Assembly (NCBI GenBank): GCA_002784365.1
Contig: PFKY01000047.1
Coordinates: forward strand, 1 to 11,473
Reading direction: 5' to 3'
From: Candidatus Wolfebacteria bacterium CG_4_10_14_0_8_um_filter_39_64
GTDB taxonomy: Bacteria; Patescibacteriota; Minisyncoccia; UBA6257; UBA9933
DNA length: 11,473 nt
The position numbers and the translations under genes were made by a program. Shown piece by piece: positions 1-5,283 of this stretch. Numbering within the stretch: position 1 is the first letter of the stretch; each line of letters opens with the position of its first letter. The notes below the pieces were generated by a model. It searched no databases, had not been told where the DNA came from, and was given only the letters and a program-made list of their open reading frames with translations.

Positions 1-15
1 AATTAAAACCGATCT

Positions 16-61
16 TATTCAACTTGTAAAGTCTACGATCGTAGACTTTACAAGTTGAATA
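16..61 (-). terminator. 46-bp perfect palindrome downstream of rtcB (probable transcript end)
   Basis: The two halves are exact reverse complements around a central GATC (between 38 and 39), so the RNA would form a stem of up to about 21 bp. It begins about 40 bp past the rtcB stop codon, which fits an end-of-operon hairpin. No clear T-tract follows on the minus strand, so it may stabilise or process the 3' end instead of acting as a classical intrinsic terminator. The core ACGATCGT also occurs at the centre of the palindrome at 5242-5283. Confidence 0.55.
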
Positions 62-101
62 TTTATCTAGACTATCATCTAAATAATGCCTCGTATTAGC
101 C

Positions 102-1511
102 TTATTCGCCTTTTATCACAGCAAGGGGAATCAATTTGGCAACTTTTTTAGATAAGCCAGCCCGATGAACCACTTCTACAACTTCATCAATGTTTTTATA
201 AGCTTGCGGCGCTTCTTCGGCAATGCCGCGCCAAGAATAACATTTAACAATAATACCTTTATTTTCTAAATTTCTGACAATCTCCTGGCCAGATAAAGCC
301 CGGGTAGCGGCATGCCGAGACATGGTGCGCCCGGCTCCATGACACGTGGAATAGAAGCTTTCTTTTGCTTCTTCTGTTCCGTGTAAAATATAAGAAGCAG
401 TACCCATTGAACCGGGAATCAAAACTGGCTGACCGACTGAGCGGTATTTTTCCGGAATTTCCGGATGATTGGCTGGAAAAGCCCGGGTGGCGCCTTTGCG
501 ATGAACTAGTAAATTACCCTCTAATTTCGCAATATTATGTGCTACATCATATAAAACATCTAAATTTTCATTACCAAAAACATTTTCCCAGCTTTGGCGA
601 ATATAATGCGTAATCATTTGCCGATTTGCCCAAGCAAAATTTGCTCCAGCAGCCATTGCCTTGAAATATTTTTGGCCTTCAATTGAATTAAAGGGGCAGA
701 CTGCTAATTGACGGTCAGGAATTTGAATTCCATATTTTTGAACCGTTTGAACCATTATTCTTAAATAGTCGGTGGCAATTTGATGACCAAGCCCCCTTGA
801 ACCAGTATGAATCATTATAATTGTTTGATTTTTGAATAACCCAAAAACCTTAGCTACCCTTTCATCAAAAATTTCTTCTACTCTTTGCACTTCGCAAAAA
901 TGATTTCCACTGCCGAGCGTGCCTACCTGATCCCGACCGCGATTTTTAGCGGTTAAAGAAACTACTGAAGCATCTGTCCATTCTAAACGACCATTGGCTT
1001 CGCAGTTCTCAATATCTTCTTTCTCTCCATAACCCTGCCTTACTAACTCTTGGGCTCCGCCTTCCAAAATTTTATCCAACTCATTAATGCCTAATTTGAC
1101 TTTGTGACTTCTTCCTAGTCCCGAAGGCACCTGCCTTTGAATTTCAGTGGCCAATTCATCTATCTTCTGCTTAATCTCATCAGCTAAAAGATTGGATTTT
1201 AACAAACGGATACCACAGTTGATGTCAAAACCGATTCCGCCAGGCGAAATGACCCCATCAGAAACACGGAAGGCAGCTACACCACCGATAACAAAACCAT
1301 AACCCGTATGGATATCAGGCATTGCTAAAGAATAATCAACTATGCCTGGTAGGGTCGCAACATTTATTACTTGTTCTATGGCATCCGGTTCTGTTTCCTC
1401 TAACATTTTTTTAGTTGCGTAAATTCTCGCTGGAACTTTCATATCTGACCTAAAAGATTGCGAGATTTCCCATAGATAATCATTTAATCTTTTAAACTCT
1501 TCTTTTTTCAT
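102..1511 (-). CDS. rtcB: RNA-splicing ligase RtcB (complete)
   Basis: RtcB is a GTP- and Mn2+-dependent ligase that joins RNA 2',3'-cyclic phosphate (or 3'-phosphate) ends to 5'-OH ends. The 469-aa protein is full length for the family. Expected active-site residues are visible: D96 and C99 in GFDINCG, H204 in GSGNHF, H235 in IHTGSRG, H325 in VAHN, and the guanylated histidine H391 in CHGAGR. The ATG at 1511 lacks a Shine-Dalgarno site. It is supported because a second RtcB N-terminus in this window (2419) aligns from a similar start. The gene lies 15 bp after the homing-endonuclease gene and in the same operon as archease, its known activating partner. Its 5' end appears to be a replacement for the broken copy upstream. 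Identification is secure; the gene's history is inferred. Confidence 0.97.
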   Translation of the reverse strand: MKKEEFKRLNDYLWEISQSFRSDMKVPARIYATKKMLEETEPDAIEQVINVATLPGIVDYSLAMPDIHTGYGFVIGGVAAFRVSDGVISPGGIGFDINCGIRLLKSNLLADEIKQKIDELATEIQRQVPSGLGRSHKVKLGINELDKILEGGAQELVRQGYGEKEDIENCEANGRLEWTDASVVSLTAKNRGRDQVGTLGSGNHFCEVQRVEEIFDERVAKVFGLFKNQTIIMIHTGSRGLGHQIATDYLRIMVQTVQKYGIQIPDRQLAVCPFNSIEGQKYFKAMAAGANFAWANRQMITHYIRQSWENVFGNENLDVLYDVAHNIAKLEGNLLVHRKGATRAFPANHPEIPEKYRSVGQPVLIPGSMGTASYILHGTEEAKESFYSTCHGAGRTMSRHAATRALSGQEIVRNLENKGIIVKCYSWRGIAEEAPQAYKNIDEVVEVVHRAGLSKKVAKLIPLAVIKGE

Positions 1512-1526
1512 AATTAATATTATTAT

Positions 1527-2306
1527 TTATTTTAATAATCGCCATTTTCTCATCTTTATGCTCATTTCGGTTCTCTTAAGATATTTACAGCTCTCTTTAA
1601 TTGTGTGGTTTAATATATACTCATCTTCCCAATCATGCCATTCGTTTCTAAAAATTTTCTTAAGTGATTTTGAGCGTTTCCATTTTAAAATTTCTTTTAC
1701 ATCTTTCAGTTTTCTGTTTAGGGCTAAACAGCCGGGATAATACAGGCATTTTGCAAATCTTTGGGCCTTTTCTCTATTAAGCATAATATTATAAATATTA
1801 TCTCTTTTATTTCTATTCAGTTTTTTCCTTTCACCCGTAATTTTCTCAATAATATCAATTAAATAATCTTTCAGTTTTTCGCTTTTAACTGTAAAACTTA
1901 TAAAAGGATATTTGCCGAGCCTTATTCCAATGCTGCCATCCCCATCTATTAAGCCTCTGATATAATCTCTTTCACTAAAAATAAAGGTGGGCGGGGCTAT
2001 AATTTCAGATTTTTTGCCATAGGGTACGCCCAATTTATTAATTTCTTCGCGAAATTCTTTGCCGCTGATAACAAAAACAAAACTTATATGATTCTTTTTG
2101 AAATTAGTATTCCTGTTTCGCTTTTTAATAGACGAATAAACAGTGGAGAATAGTTCTTTAAATGATTTTAATATATGTAGATCTTTAGCGCCTACTTCAA
2201 TTTGGAGTTTACCTCTGTTTCTTGAAGACTTGCTTAGAGAACCATCAGTCTGGGCAAAACCCAAAAAATAAGAATTGTTAGGATTTTTGAGATTTATATA
2301 TTTCAT
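1527..2306 (-). CDS. LAGLIDADG homing endonuclease with C-terminal Myb-like DNA-binding segment
   Basis: From the ATG at 2306 the product is 259 aa. It has two LAGLIDADG motifs: FLGFAQTDG (residues 14-22, acid D21) and IRGLIDGDG (116-124, acid D123). A two-motif monomer of this kind would make a site-specific double-strand cut. After about residue 220 follows a W-x-x-W-E-D...L segment ending in S-I-K-M-R-K-W-R, resembling a Myb/SANT-type or helix-turn-helix DNA-binding tail. An open frame extends upstream to 2378, but those 24 codons overlap the rtcB fragment in another frame and precede the first LAGLIDADG helix, so I prefer 2306. No Shine-Dalgarno site is present; the start overlaps the stop of the rtcB fragment (ATGA), suggesting coupled translation. 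Both catalytic acids are intact, so the enzyme may be active. No intein splice blocks or intron sequence are visible, so it looks free-standing. Confidence 0.88.
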   Translation of the reverse strand: MKYINLKNPNNSYFLGFAQTDGSLSKSSRNRGKLQIEVGAKDLHILKSFKELFSTVYSSIKKRNRNTNFKKNHISFVFVISGKEFREEINKLGVPYGKKSEIIAPPTFIFSERDYIRGLIDGDGSIGIRLGKYPFISFTVKSEKLKDYLIDIIEKITGERKKLNRNKRDNIYNIMLNREKAQRFAKCLYYPGCLALNRKLKDVKEILKWKRSKSLKKIFRNEWHDWEDEYILNHTIKESCKYLKRTEMSIKMRKWRLLK

Positions 2307-2419
2307 AGGTTTATTTGAAAAATATAAATTCTGGCTGCTACGCGCATATCCGGGCGAAAATTTTTCGGGATCTCCCAAAGAAAATCATTGATTTTATTTA
2401 AATCTTTTTTGGTAACCAT
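2303..2419 (-). pseudogene. rtcB: rtcB 5' fragment (38 codons) interrupted by the homing-endonuclease gene
   Basis: Reading leftward from the ATG at 2419 gives a 38-residue frame ending in TGA at 2305-2303. Residues 11-32 (NDFLWEI...FRPDM...ARIY) match residues 10-31 of the complete RtcB at about 15 of 22 positions; similarity stops abruptly after ARIY, near position 2324. The last six residues (IFQINL) have no RtcB counterpart. The differences are spread over many codons, so this is a diverged homologue, not a fresh duplicate. It starts 21 bp after the archease stop codon, where rtcB would normally be expected. It is the only TGA-terminated frame among the genes here, and the TGA overlaps the endonuclease ATG by sharing TG. 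It may still be translated as a short coupling peptide, but it has no catalytic residues. Confidence 0.85.
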
Positions 2420-2422
2420 GGT

Positions 2423-2445
2423 TTTAAATTATATTATAATTTAAA
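2423..2445. repeat. AT-only palindrome across the archease stop codon
   Basis: Eleven-base arms made only of A and T flank a single central T (2434). The element overlaps the archease stop and sits just before the rtcB-fragment ATG. On the minus strand it contains two overlapping -10-like TATAAT-type stretches, so it could be a weak internal promoter or simply AT-rich spacer. No good -35 was found. Confidence 0.35.
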
Positions 2446-2857
2446 TATCAAACACTAAAATCGTTTGCCAGATGCCGTCGATTTTTTGGATGTTCAAATC
2501 TTGATAAGTGACGGCTTTAATGTCTTCATCAAAGCGTTCTACTGGAAAACCGATGAGTTCGGCCTCTAAACTAGTATCTTCAAACTTTAAACTTGAAACT
2601 TGAAACACGAACTTGCTAATTTGGCTACGAGCCAAAATCTCACTCAAAAAATCCACCAAAAGAGAATTTATATCCACTGATTTAGTTTTTAGTTTTTGGG
2701 TTTTGGGTTTTAATTCGGAATTTTTTAATATTTTTTCTGCGTCATGTTTCAAAATTTCTGCTAACGCAAAAGCGGCGTTTTTAAATAATTCCTCCAGAGT
2801 TTTTCCGTAAATCCGCAAACGCAATTCCGCTGGATGCTCCAAAATTTGATATTTCAT
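2441..2857 (-). CDS. Archease (RtcB-activating protein)
   Basis: Archease promotes guanylation and multiple turnover of RtcB. The 138-aa length is typical. Family marks are an EHPAE motif at residues 7-11 (usual form HTAD), YGKTLEELFKNAA at 17-29, LLVDFLSEIL at 66-75, KAVTY at 114-118 and the C-terminal VFDI (135-138), whose aspartate is the usual conserved metal-site acid. The first motif has Pro for Thr and Glu for Asp, a conservative change at a metal ligand. Two stretches, residues 48-59 and 83-92, are encoded by in-frame arrays of 7-bp repeats. The gene lies downstream of the Mur ligase after 73 bp and directly precedes the rtcB fragment, giving the usual archease-rtcB pairing. No Shine-Dalgarno site is seen before the ATG at 2857. 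Confidence 0.9.
   Translation of the reverse strand: MKYQILEHPAELRLRIYGKTLEELFKNAAFALAEILKHDAEKILKNSELKPKTQKLKTKSVDINSLLVDFLSEILARSQISKFVFQVSSLKFEDTSLEAELIGFPVERFDEDIKAVTYQDLNIQKIDGIWQTILVFDI
2582..2609. repeat. 7-bp-period repeat array inside archease
   Basis: Four in-register heptamers on the plus strand: AAACTTT, AAACTTG, AAACTTG, AAACACG. They encode archease residues 83-92. The frame stays open. Confidence 0.75.
2681..2715. repeat. 7-bp-period repeat array inside archease
   Basis: Five in-register heptamers on the plus strand: TTTAGTT, TTTAGTT, TTTGGGT, TTTGGGT, TTTAATT. They encode a Lys/Thr-rich stretch, archease residues 48-59. Confidence 0.8.
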
Positions 2858-2879
2858 GCGAATTTATATGCTAATTTTT

Positions 2880-2913
2880 GCGAATAATATGCGAATGTTC
2901 GCAAATTATTCGC
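2880..2913. promoter_or_regulatory. Long hairpin built from GCGAA/TTCGC repeats between the Mur ligase and archease genes
   Basis: The 73-bp spacer contains six GCGAA or TTCGC words between 2858 and 2924. The central 34 bp form a nearly perfect inverted repeat (15 of 16 pairs, one A-A mismatch, TG at the centre at 2896-2897). It could terminate or process the Mur ligase transcript, or be an operator upstream of archease. No T-tract follows on the minus strand, so a plain terminator is not favoured. Confidence 0.55.
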
Positions 2914-2930
2914 GACAATTCGCACAGATA

Positions 2931-4247
2931 TTAGCGTGATAATATTTCTTCCACAATTTTTCTCTCATCCCAAGGAATCTTTTTGCCTTTTTCCACAGCC
3001 ATCCAAACCTCACCTCCCTTGCCAGTCAAAATCACCACATCACCATTTTTGGCCAGCAAAAGTGCTACCTTAATCGCTTTTTTTCGGTCAATAACTTTAT
3101 ACAAATTTTGAATTTTGAATTTTGAATTTTGAATTCCAGATTTTATATCCGATAAAATCTGGCTTGGATTTTCATCATAAGGATCTTCGTTGGTCAGAAT
3201 AATCTTATTACAATGTTTGGCTGCGATTTTGCCCATTTCCGGTCTTTTCCATTTGTCCCGACCGCCGCCCTGACTGCCTAATAAACAAATCAATCGCGAT
3301 TTGCGATTTGCAATTCGTGATTTTGCCGTTTTATAAACCGCTTCCAAACTGGCTGGTTCATGAGCGTAATCAATAACGACTGTAAAACCCCGCTTGCTCT
3401 CTATGACTTCAAATCTGCCTGCTGGCGCCTTTACTTTGAAAAGCGCCTTTCTTATTTTTGAAGGCCAGACACCCTGCGACAAAGCCACGCAAATGGCGGC
3501 CGCGGCATTATAAACATTAAATTCACCGACCAAAGGCATTGTGTATTGTTCGTTATTGAACAAAAAACTCGTGCCTTGAGCCGTTGACTTGATTTTGCTG
3601 ATTTGATACAAATTTTGGATTTCACCAATTGTCTTTTTGAGTTTTAAAGTATAAACGTATTGTCTGGTTATTTTTGGTTTTAAAAAGAAGCTGACATTCT
3701 CATCATCTAAATTATAAATTCCAATTCCGTTTTCTTTTTTAGCCACTTTTTCAAATAATTTAATTTTCGCCCGGCGATAATTTTCAAAACTCCCATGCCT
3801 TTCAATGTGTTCGGGCGACAAATTGGTGAAAACTGCGATGTCGTAGTCAATGAACCGATGTCGGTATTGTAAAATTCCCTCAGACGATGTTTCAATCACC
3901 GCATAGCGACAGCCGGCTTTAACCATCTCTGATAATAGTTTCTGTAATTGAAATCTGCCGAGCATTGTTTGTTTGCTCGTGTTAATCCATTCTCTCTCGC
4001 CAATCCGGAAATTAACCGTGGTTGCCATGCCGGTTTTTAAACCGCTGGAATTTAAGATATGGACAATCAAATTGCAGGTAGTAGTTTTGCCTTTGGTGCC
4101 GGTCACTCCGATAACGATTAATTTCTTGGAGGGGAATCCGTAAAAAAAAGCACCCAAAAAACTTAAAATCCAATGATAAACTGGCTGGAAAAATTTGAAA
4201 ATCGGCTCGGGAATTATTTTTTTTCCGATTTTAAAAAGAAACTCCAT
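2931..4247 (-). CDS. murE: MurE-like Mur ligase, short N-terminal form
   Basis: This is an ATP-dependent Mur ligase, which adds an amino acid to UDP-MurNAc-peptide in cytoplasmic peptidoglycan precursor synthesis. In 438 aa it shows the P-loop GVTGTKGKTT (47-56), ETSSEG (119-124), NLSPEHIERHG (142-152), the YRRAK segment whose K161 matches the carbamylated lysine, DYAHEP (293-298), GGGRD.WKRPEMG (327-339) and a GKGGE motif (409-413; GKGHE in most MurE). The usual UDP-binding domain of about 90-100 residues is reduced to about 45, with an aromatic, hydrophobic stretch at 19-38. Where MurE of DAP-type organisms has D-N-P-R, this has E-D-P-Y (354-357), so the third amino acid is unlikely to be meso-DAP by that rule. 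Two 7-bp repeat arrays lie in frame. The ATG is one base after the ruvA stop, so translation is probably coupled. The family is certain; substrate and exact subfamily are not. Confidence 0.85.
   Translation of the reverse strand: MEFLFKIGKKIIPEPIFKFFQPVYHWILSFLGAFFYGFPSKKLIVIGVTGTKGKTTTCNLIVHILNSSGLKTGMATTVNFRIGEREWINTSKQTMLGRFQLQKLLSEMVKAGCRYAVIETSSEGILQYRHRFIDYDIAVFTNLSPEHIERHGSFENYRRAKIKLFEKVAKKENGIGIYNLDDENVSFFLKPKITRQYVYTLKLKKTIGEIQNLYQISKIKSTAQGTSFLFNNEQYTMPLVGEFNVYNAAAAICVALSQGVWPSKIRKALFKVKAPAGRFEVIESKRGFTVVIDYAHEPASLEAVYKTAKSRIANRKSRLICLLGSQGGGRDKWKRPEMGKIAAKHCNKIILTNEDPYDENPSQILSDIKSGIQNSKFKIQNLYKVIDRKKAIKVALLLAKNGDVVILTGKGGEVWMAVEKGKKIPWDERKIVEEILSR
3104..3131. repeat. Perfect 7-bp tandem repeat inside the Mur ligase gene
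   Basis: Four identical AATTTTG units on the plus strand, plus a partial AATT. Seven bases in three-base codons give a seven-residue peptide cycle, encoding residues 373-382 (QNSKFKIQNL) between the E-D-P-Y motif and the GKGGE motif. Confidence 0.9.
3295..3322. repeat. 7-bp-period repeat array inside the Mur ligase gene
   Basis: Four in-register heptamers: CGCGATT, TGCGATT, TGCAATT, CGTGATT. They encode residues 309-318 (KSRIANRKSR), a basic stretch just before the GGGRD motif. Confidence 0.75.
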
Positions 4248-4248
4248 T

Positions 4249-4827
4249 TTATTTGCGAGAAAGAGTTTTTAAAGCAAATTTTATTTTTTCCTGAATGGTT
4301 TTGGCTTTTATAGGAATTTTTCTGATAACTTCGCGAATTTGATTTTGTTTATAGCCGAGTGATTTCAAAATTTCTTCCAAATCAAAATCAAATTCCATTT
4401 GCCCGATTTCGGCCTCGCTTTTTTGTTTTTTGATTTTATCAGCCAGTTCCAAAATTATTCTATTCGCTTTTTTCTGCCCTACGCCGGCTGTTTTTATTAA
4501 AAGGTCGCTGCGGCCGCGACTGATTGCCGCCAGAAGCGATTCCGGCCGCATCTCGTTCAAAATTTTCAAAACTGCCTTTGGCCCCACGCCGCTAATGGAA
4601 TTCAGCAATTCGAAAATTTCCAACTCTTGTTGGCTCAAAAATCCATATAATTCAATGTTTTCCCGCGTTAATAATGTAGCGCAAAATAATTTAGCTTTGC
4701 TTCCAATTTTCGGCAAATTCCGGCTGGTTCTCGGAGAAACAAAAATCTTAAAACTAATACCGGCGGTCTCAATGACCGCAAACTGGGGCTTTTTAATAAT
4801 GAGTTTTCCGGAAAGAGAATATAGCAT
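4249..4827 (-). CDS. ruvA: Holliday junction DNA helicase subunit RuvA
   Basis: RuvA binds four-way DNA junctions and loads the RuvB motor for branch migration. The 192-aa protein has an N-terminal OB-fold (about 1-62, ending ENIELYGF). Two helix-hairpin-helix motifs follow: SISGVGPKAVLKIL (77-90) and TAGVGQKKANRIILEL (113-128). A linker and a C-terminal RuvB-binding domain (about 147-190) complete it. The acidic pin, R-E-D in many RuvA proteins, reads R-E-N here (55-57). The start at 4827 gives the expected beginning (L-x-G-K-L near residue 8), with no Shine-Dalgarno site. It is first in its operon, one base ahead of the Mur ligase. ruvB and ruvC are not in the window. Confidence 0.95.
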   Translation of the reverse strand: MLYSLSGKLIIKKPQFAVIETAGISFKIFVSPRTSRNLPKIGSKAKLFCATLLTRENIELYGFLSQQELEIFELLNSISGVGPKAVLKILNEMRPESLLAAISRGRSDLLIKTAGVGQKKANRIILELADKIKKQKSEAEIGQMEFDFDLEEILKSLGYKQNQIREVIRKIPIKAKTIQEKIKFALKTLSRK

Positions 4828-4835
4828 AGATTGAG

Positions 4836-4863
4836 AATATAAAATATAAAATTTAGGATTTAG
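4836..4863. repeat. 7-bp-period repeat array in the ruvA leader
   Basis: Four in-register heptamers: AATATAA, AATATAA, AATTTAG, GATTTAG. They fall between the predicted ruvA transcription start (near 4879) and its ATG. Confidence 0.75.
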
Positions 4864-4885
4864 GGCGATAAATTAATATAACGAA

Positions 4886-4914
4886 ATTATACCCTGAACT
4901 TATTGACTTTTAAA
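4886..4914 (-). promoter_or_regulatory. Predicted promoter for the ruvA operon
   Basis: On the minus strand a perfect -10 TATAAT (4891-4886) lies 17 bp from TTTAAA (4914-4909), a 4-of-6 match to the -35. The start would be near 4879, giving a leader of about 50 bases. The -35 directly abuts the -35 of the rpsT promoter. Confidence 0.6.
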
Positions 4915-4931
4915 GCCACTCCCTATATTCT
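4903..4931 (+). promoter_or_regulatory. Predicted promoter for rpsT
   Basis: TTGACT (4903-4908) is followed after 17 bp by TATTCT (4926-4931); TATATT at 4924 with a 15-bp spacer is an alternative -10. The predicted start near 4938 gives a leader of about 23 bases that lies in a 7-bp repeat array and has no Shine-Dalgarno site. Confidence 0.5.
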
Positions 4932-4953
4932 AAATTCTGTATTCTAAATTCTA
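4926..4953. repeat. 7-bp-period repeat array upstream of rpsT
   Basis: Four in-register heptamers: TATTCTA, AATTCTG, TATTCTA, AATTCTA. The array overlaps the predicted -10 and ends 7 bp before the rpsT ATG. Confidence 0.8.
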
Positions 4954-4960
4954 TTTATAC

Positions 4961-5215
4961 ATGCCAATAATCAAATCCGCTAAAAAAGCCCTGCGTCAGA
5001 ATATCCGCAGACGGAAAATAAATCTTCAAAGAAAATCCGAACTCAAGGCGGTTATTAAACAATACAAAAAATTGGTGGCTGGCGAAAATGATAAAGCCAA
5101 AGAATTTCTTTCGCAGGTTTATAAAAAACTTGATAAGGCGGCGAAAATTAATCTTATTAAAAAAAATAAGGCGGCTCGGTTGAAGTCCCGCCTTTCTAAA
5201 TTGCTGAGAAGGTAA
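4961..5215 (+). CDS. rpsT: 30S ribosomal protein S20
   Basis: S20 binds 16S rRNA early in 30S assembly. The 84-aa, Lys/Arg-rich helical protein begins MPIIKSAKKALRQN, close to the family start (M-x-x-x-K-S-A-x-K), and ends LKSRLSKLLRR, as S20 does. Length is slightly below the usual 85-90 aa. It is transcribed alone, diverging from ruvA and converging on pnp. No Shine-Dalgarno site precedes the ATG; the 20 bases upstream are A, T and C only. Confidence 0.96.
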   Translation: MPIIKSAKKALRQNIRRRKINLQRKSELKAVIKQYKKLVAGENDKAKEFLSQVYKKLDKAAKINLIKKNKAARLKSRLSKLLRR

Positions 5216-5241
5216 TTATTATTTTACTCCACTACCTAGCC

Positions 5242-5283
5242 AATTACTCTAGTATCCAACGATCGTTGAATATTAGAGTAATT
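5242..5283. terminator. Bidirectional terminator-like palindrome between rpsT and pnp
   Basis: A 42-bp inverted repeat centred on GATC (5262/5263) has 17 of 19 standard pairs beyond the core region, plus one G-U and one C-A. TAGCC (5237-5241) can also pair with GGCTA (5291-5295) across a small bulge. On the plus strand it runs into TTTT (5282-5285), a short tract suited to ending rpsT. On the minus strand it lies about 25 bp past the pnp stop. Confidence 0.7.

Noticed and set aside
1..101. Attachment site or prophage boundary at the leftmost palindrome
   Set aside because: No integrase, direct repeat or tRNA lies beside it, and its position just after the rtcB stop is explained by a transcript end.
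365..613. 82-codon plus-strand frame opposite rtcB
   Set aside because: It overlaps conserved RtcB motifs and has no independent support.
2303..2305. Recoding of UGA (as in Gracilibacteria/SR1) allowing read-through of the rtcB fragment
   Set aside because: The frame meets TAA a few codons later, and no RtcB sequence follows.
1512..2324. Group I or II intron carrying the endonuclease
   Set aside because: Only about 18 bp separate the end of RtcB homology from the endonuclease start, and 15 bp separate its stop from rtcB. There is no room for a ribozyme, and splicing would join two N-termini.
1527..2378. Endonuclease as part of an RtcB intein
   Set aside because: The fragment stops at TGA in a different frame, no splice-junction Cys/Ser or His-Asn end is visible, and the downstream rtcB has its own start and full N-terminus.
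3104..3131. CRISPR-like or intergenic repeat disrupting the Mur ligase
   Set aside because: The units are 7 bp with no spacers, the frame is open and the downstream motifs (GKGGE) are intact.
4430..4834. 134-codon plus-strand frame opposite ruvA
   Set aside because: It is antisense to a clear RuvA, matches no family I recognise and has no start signals; it is a shadow of ruvA codon use.
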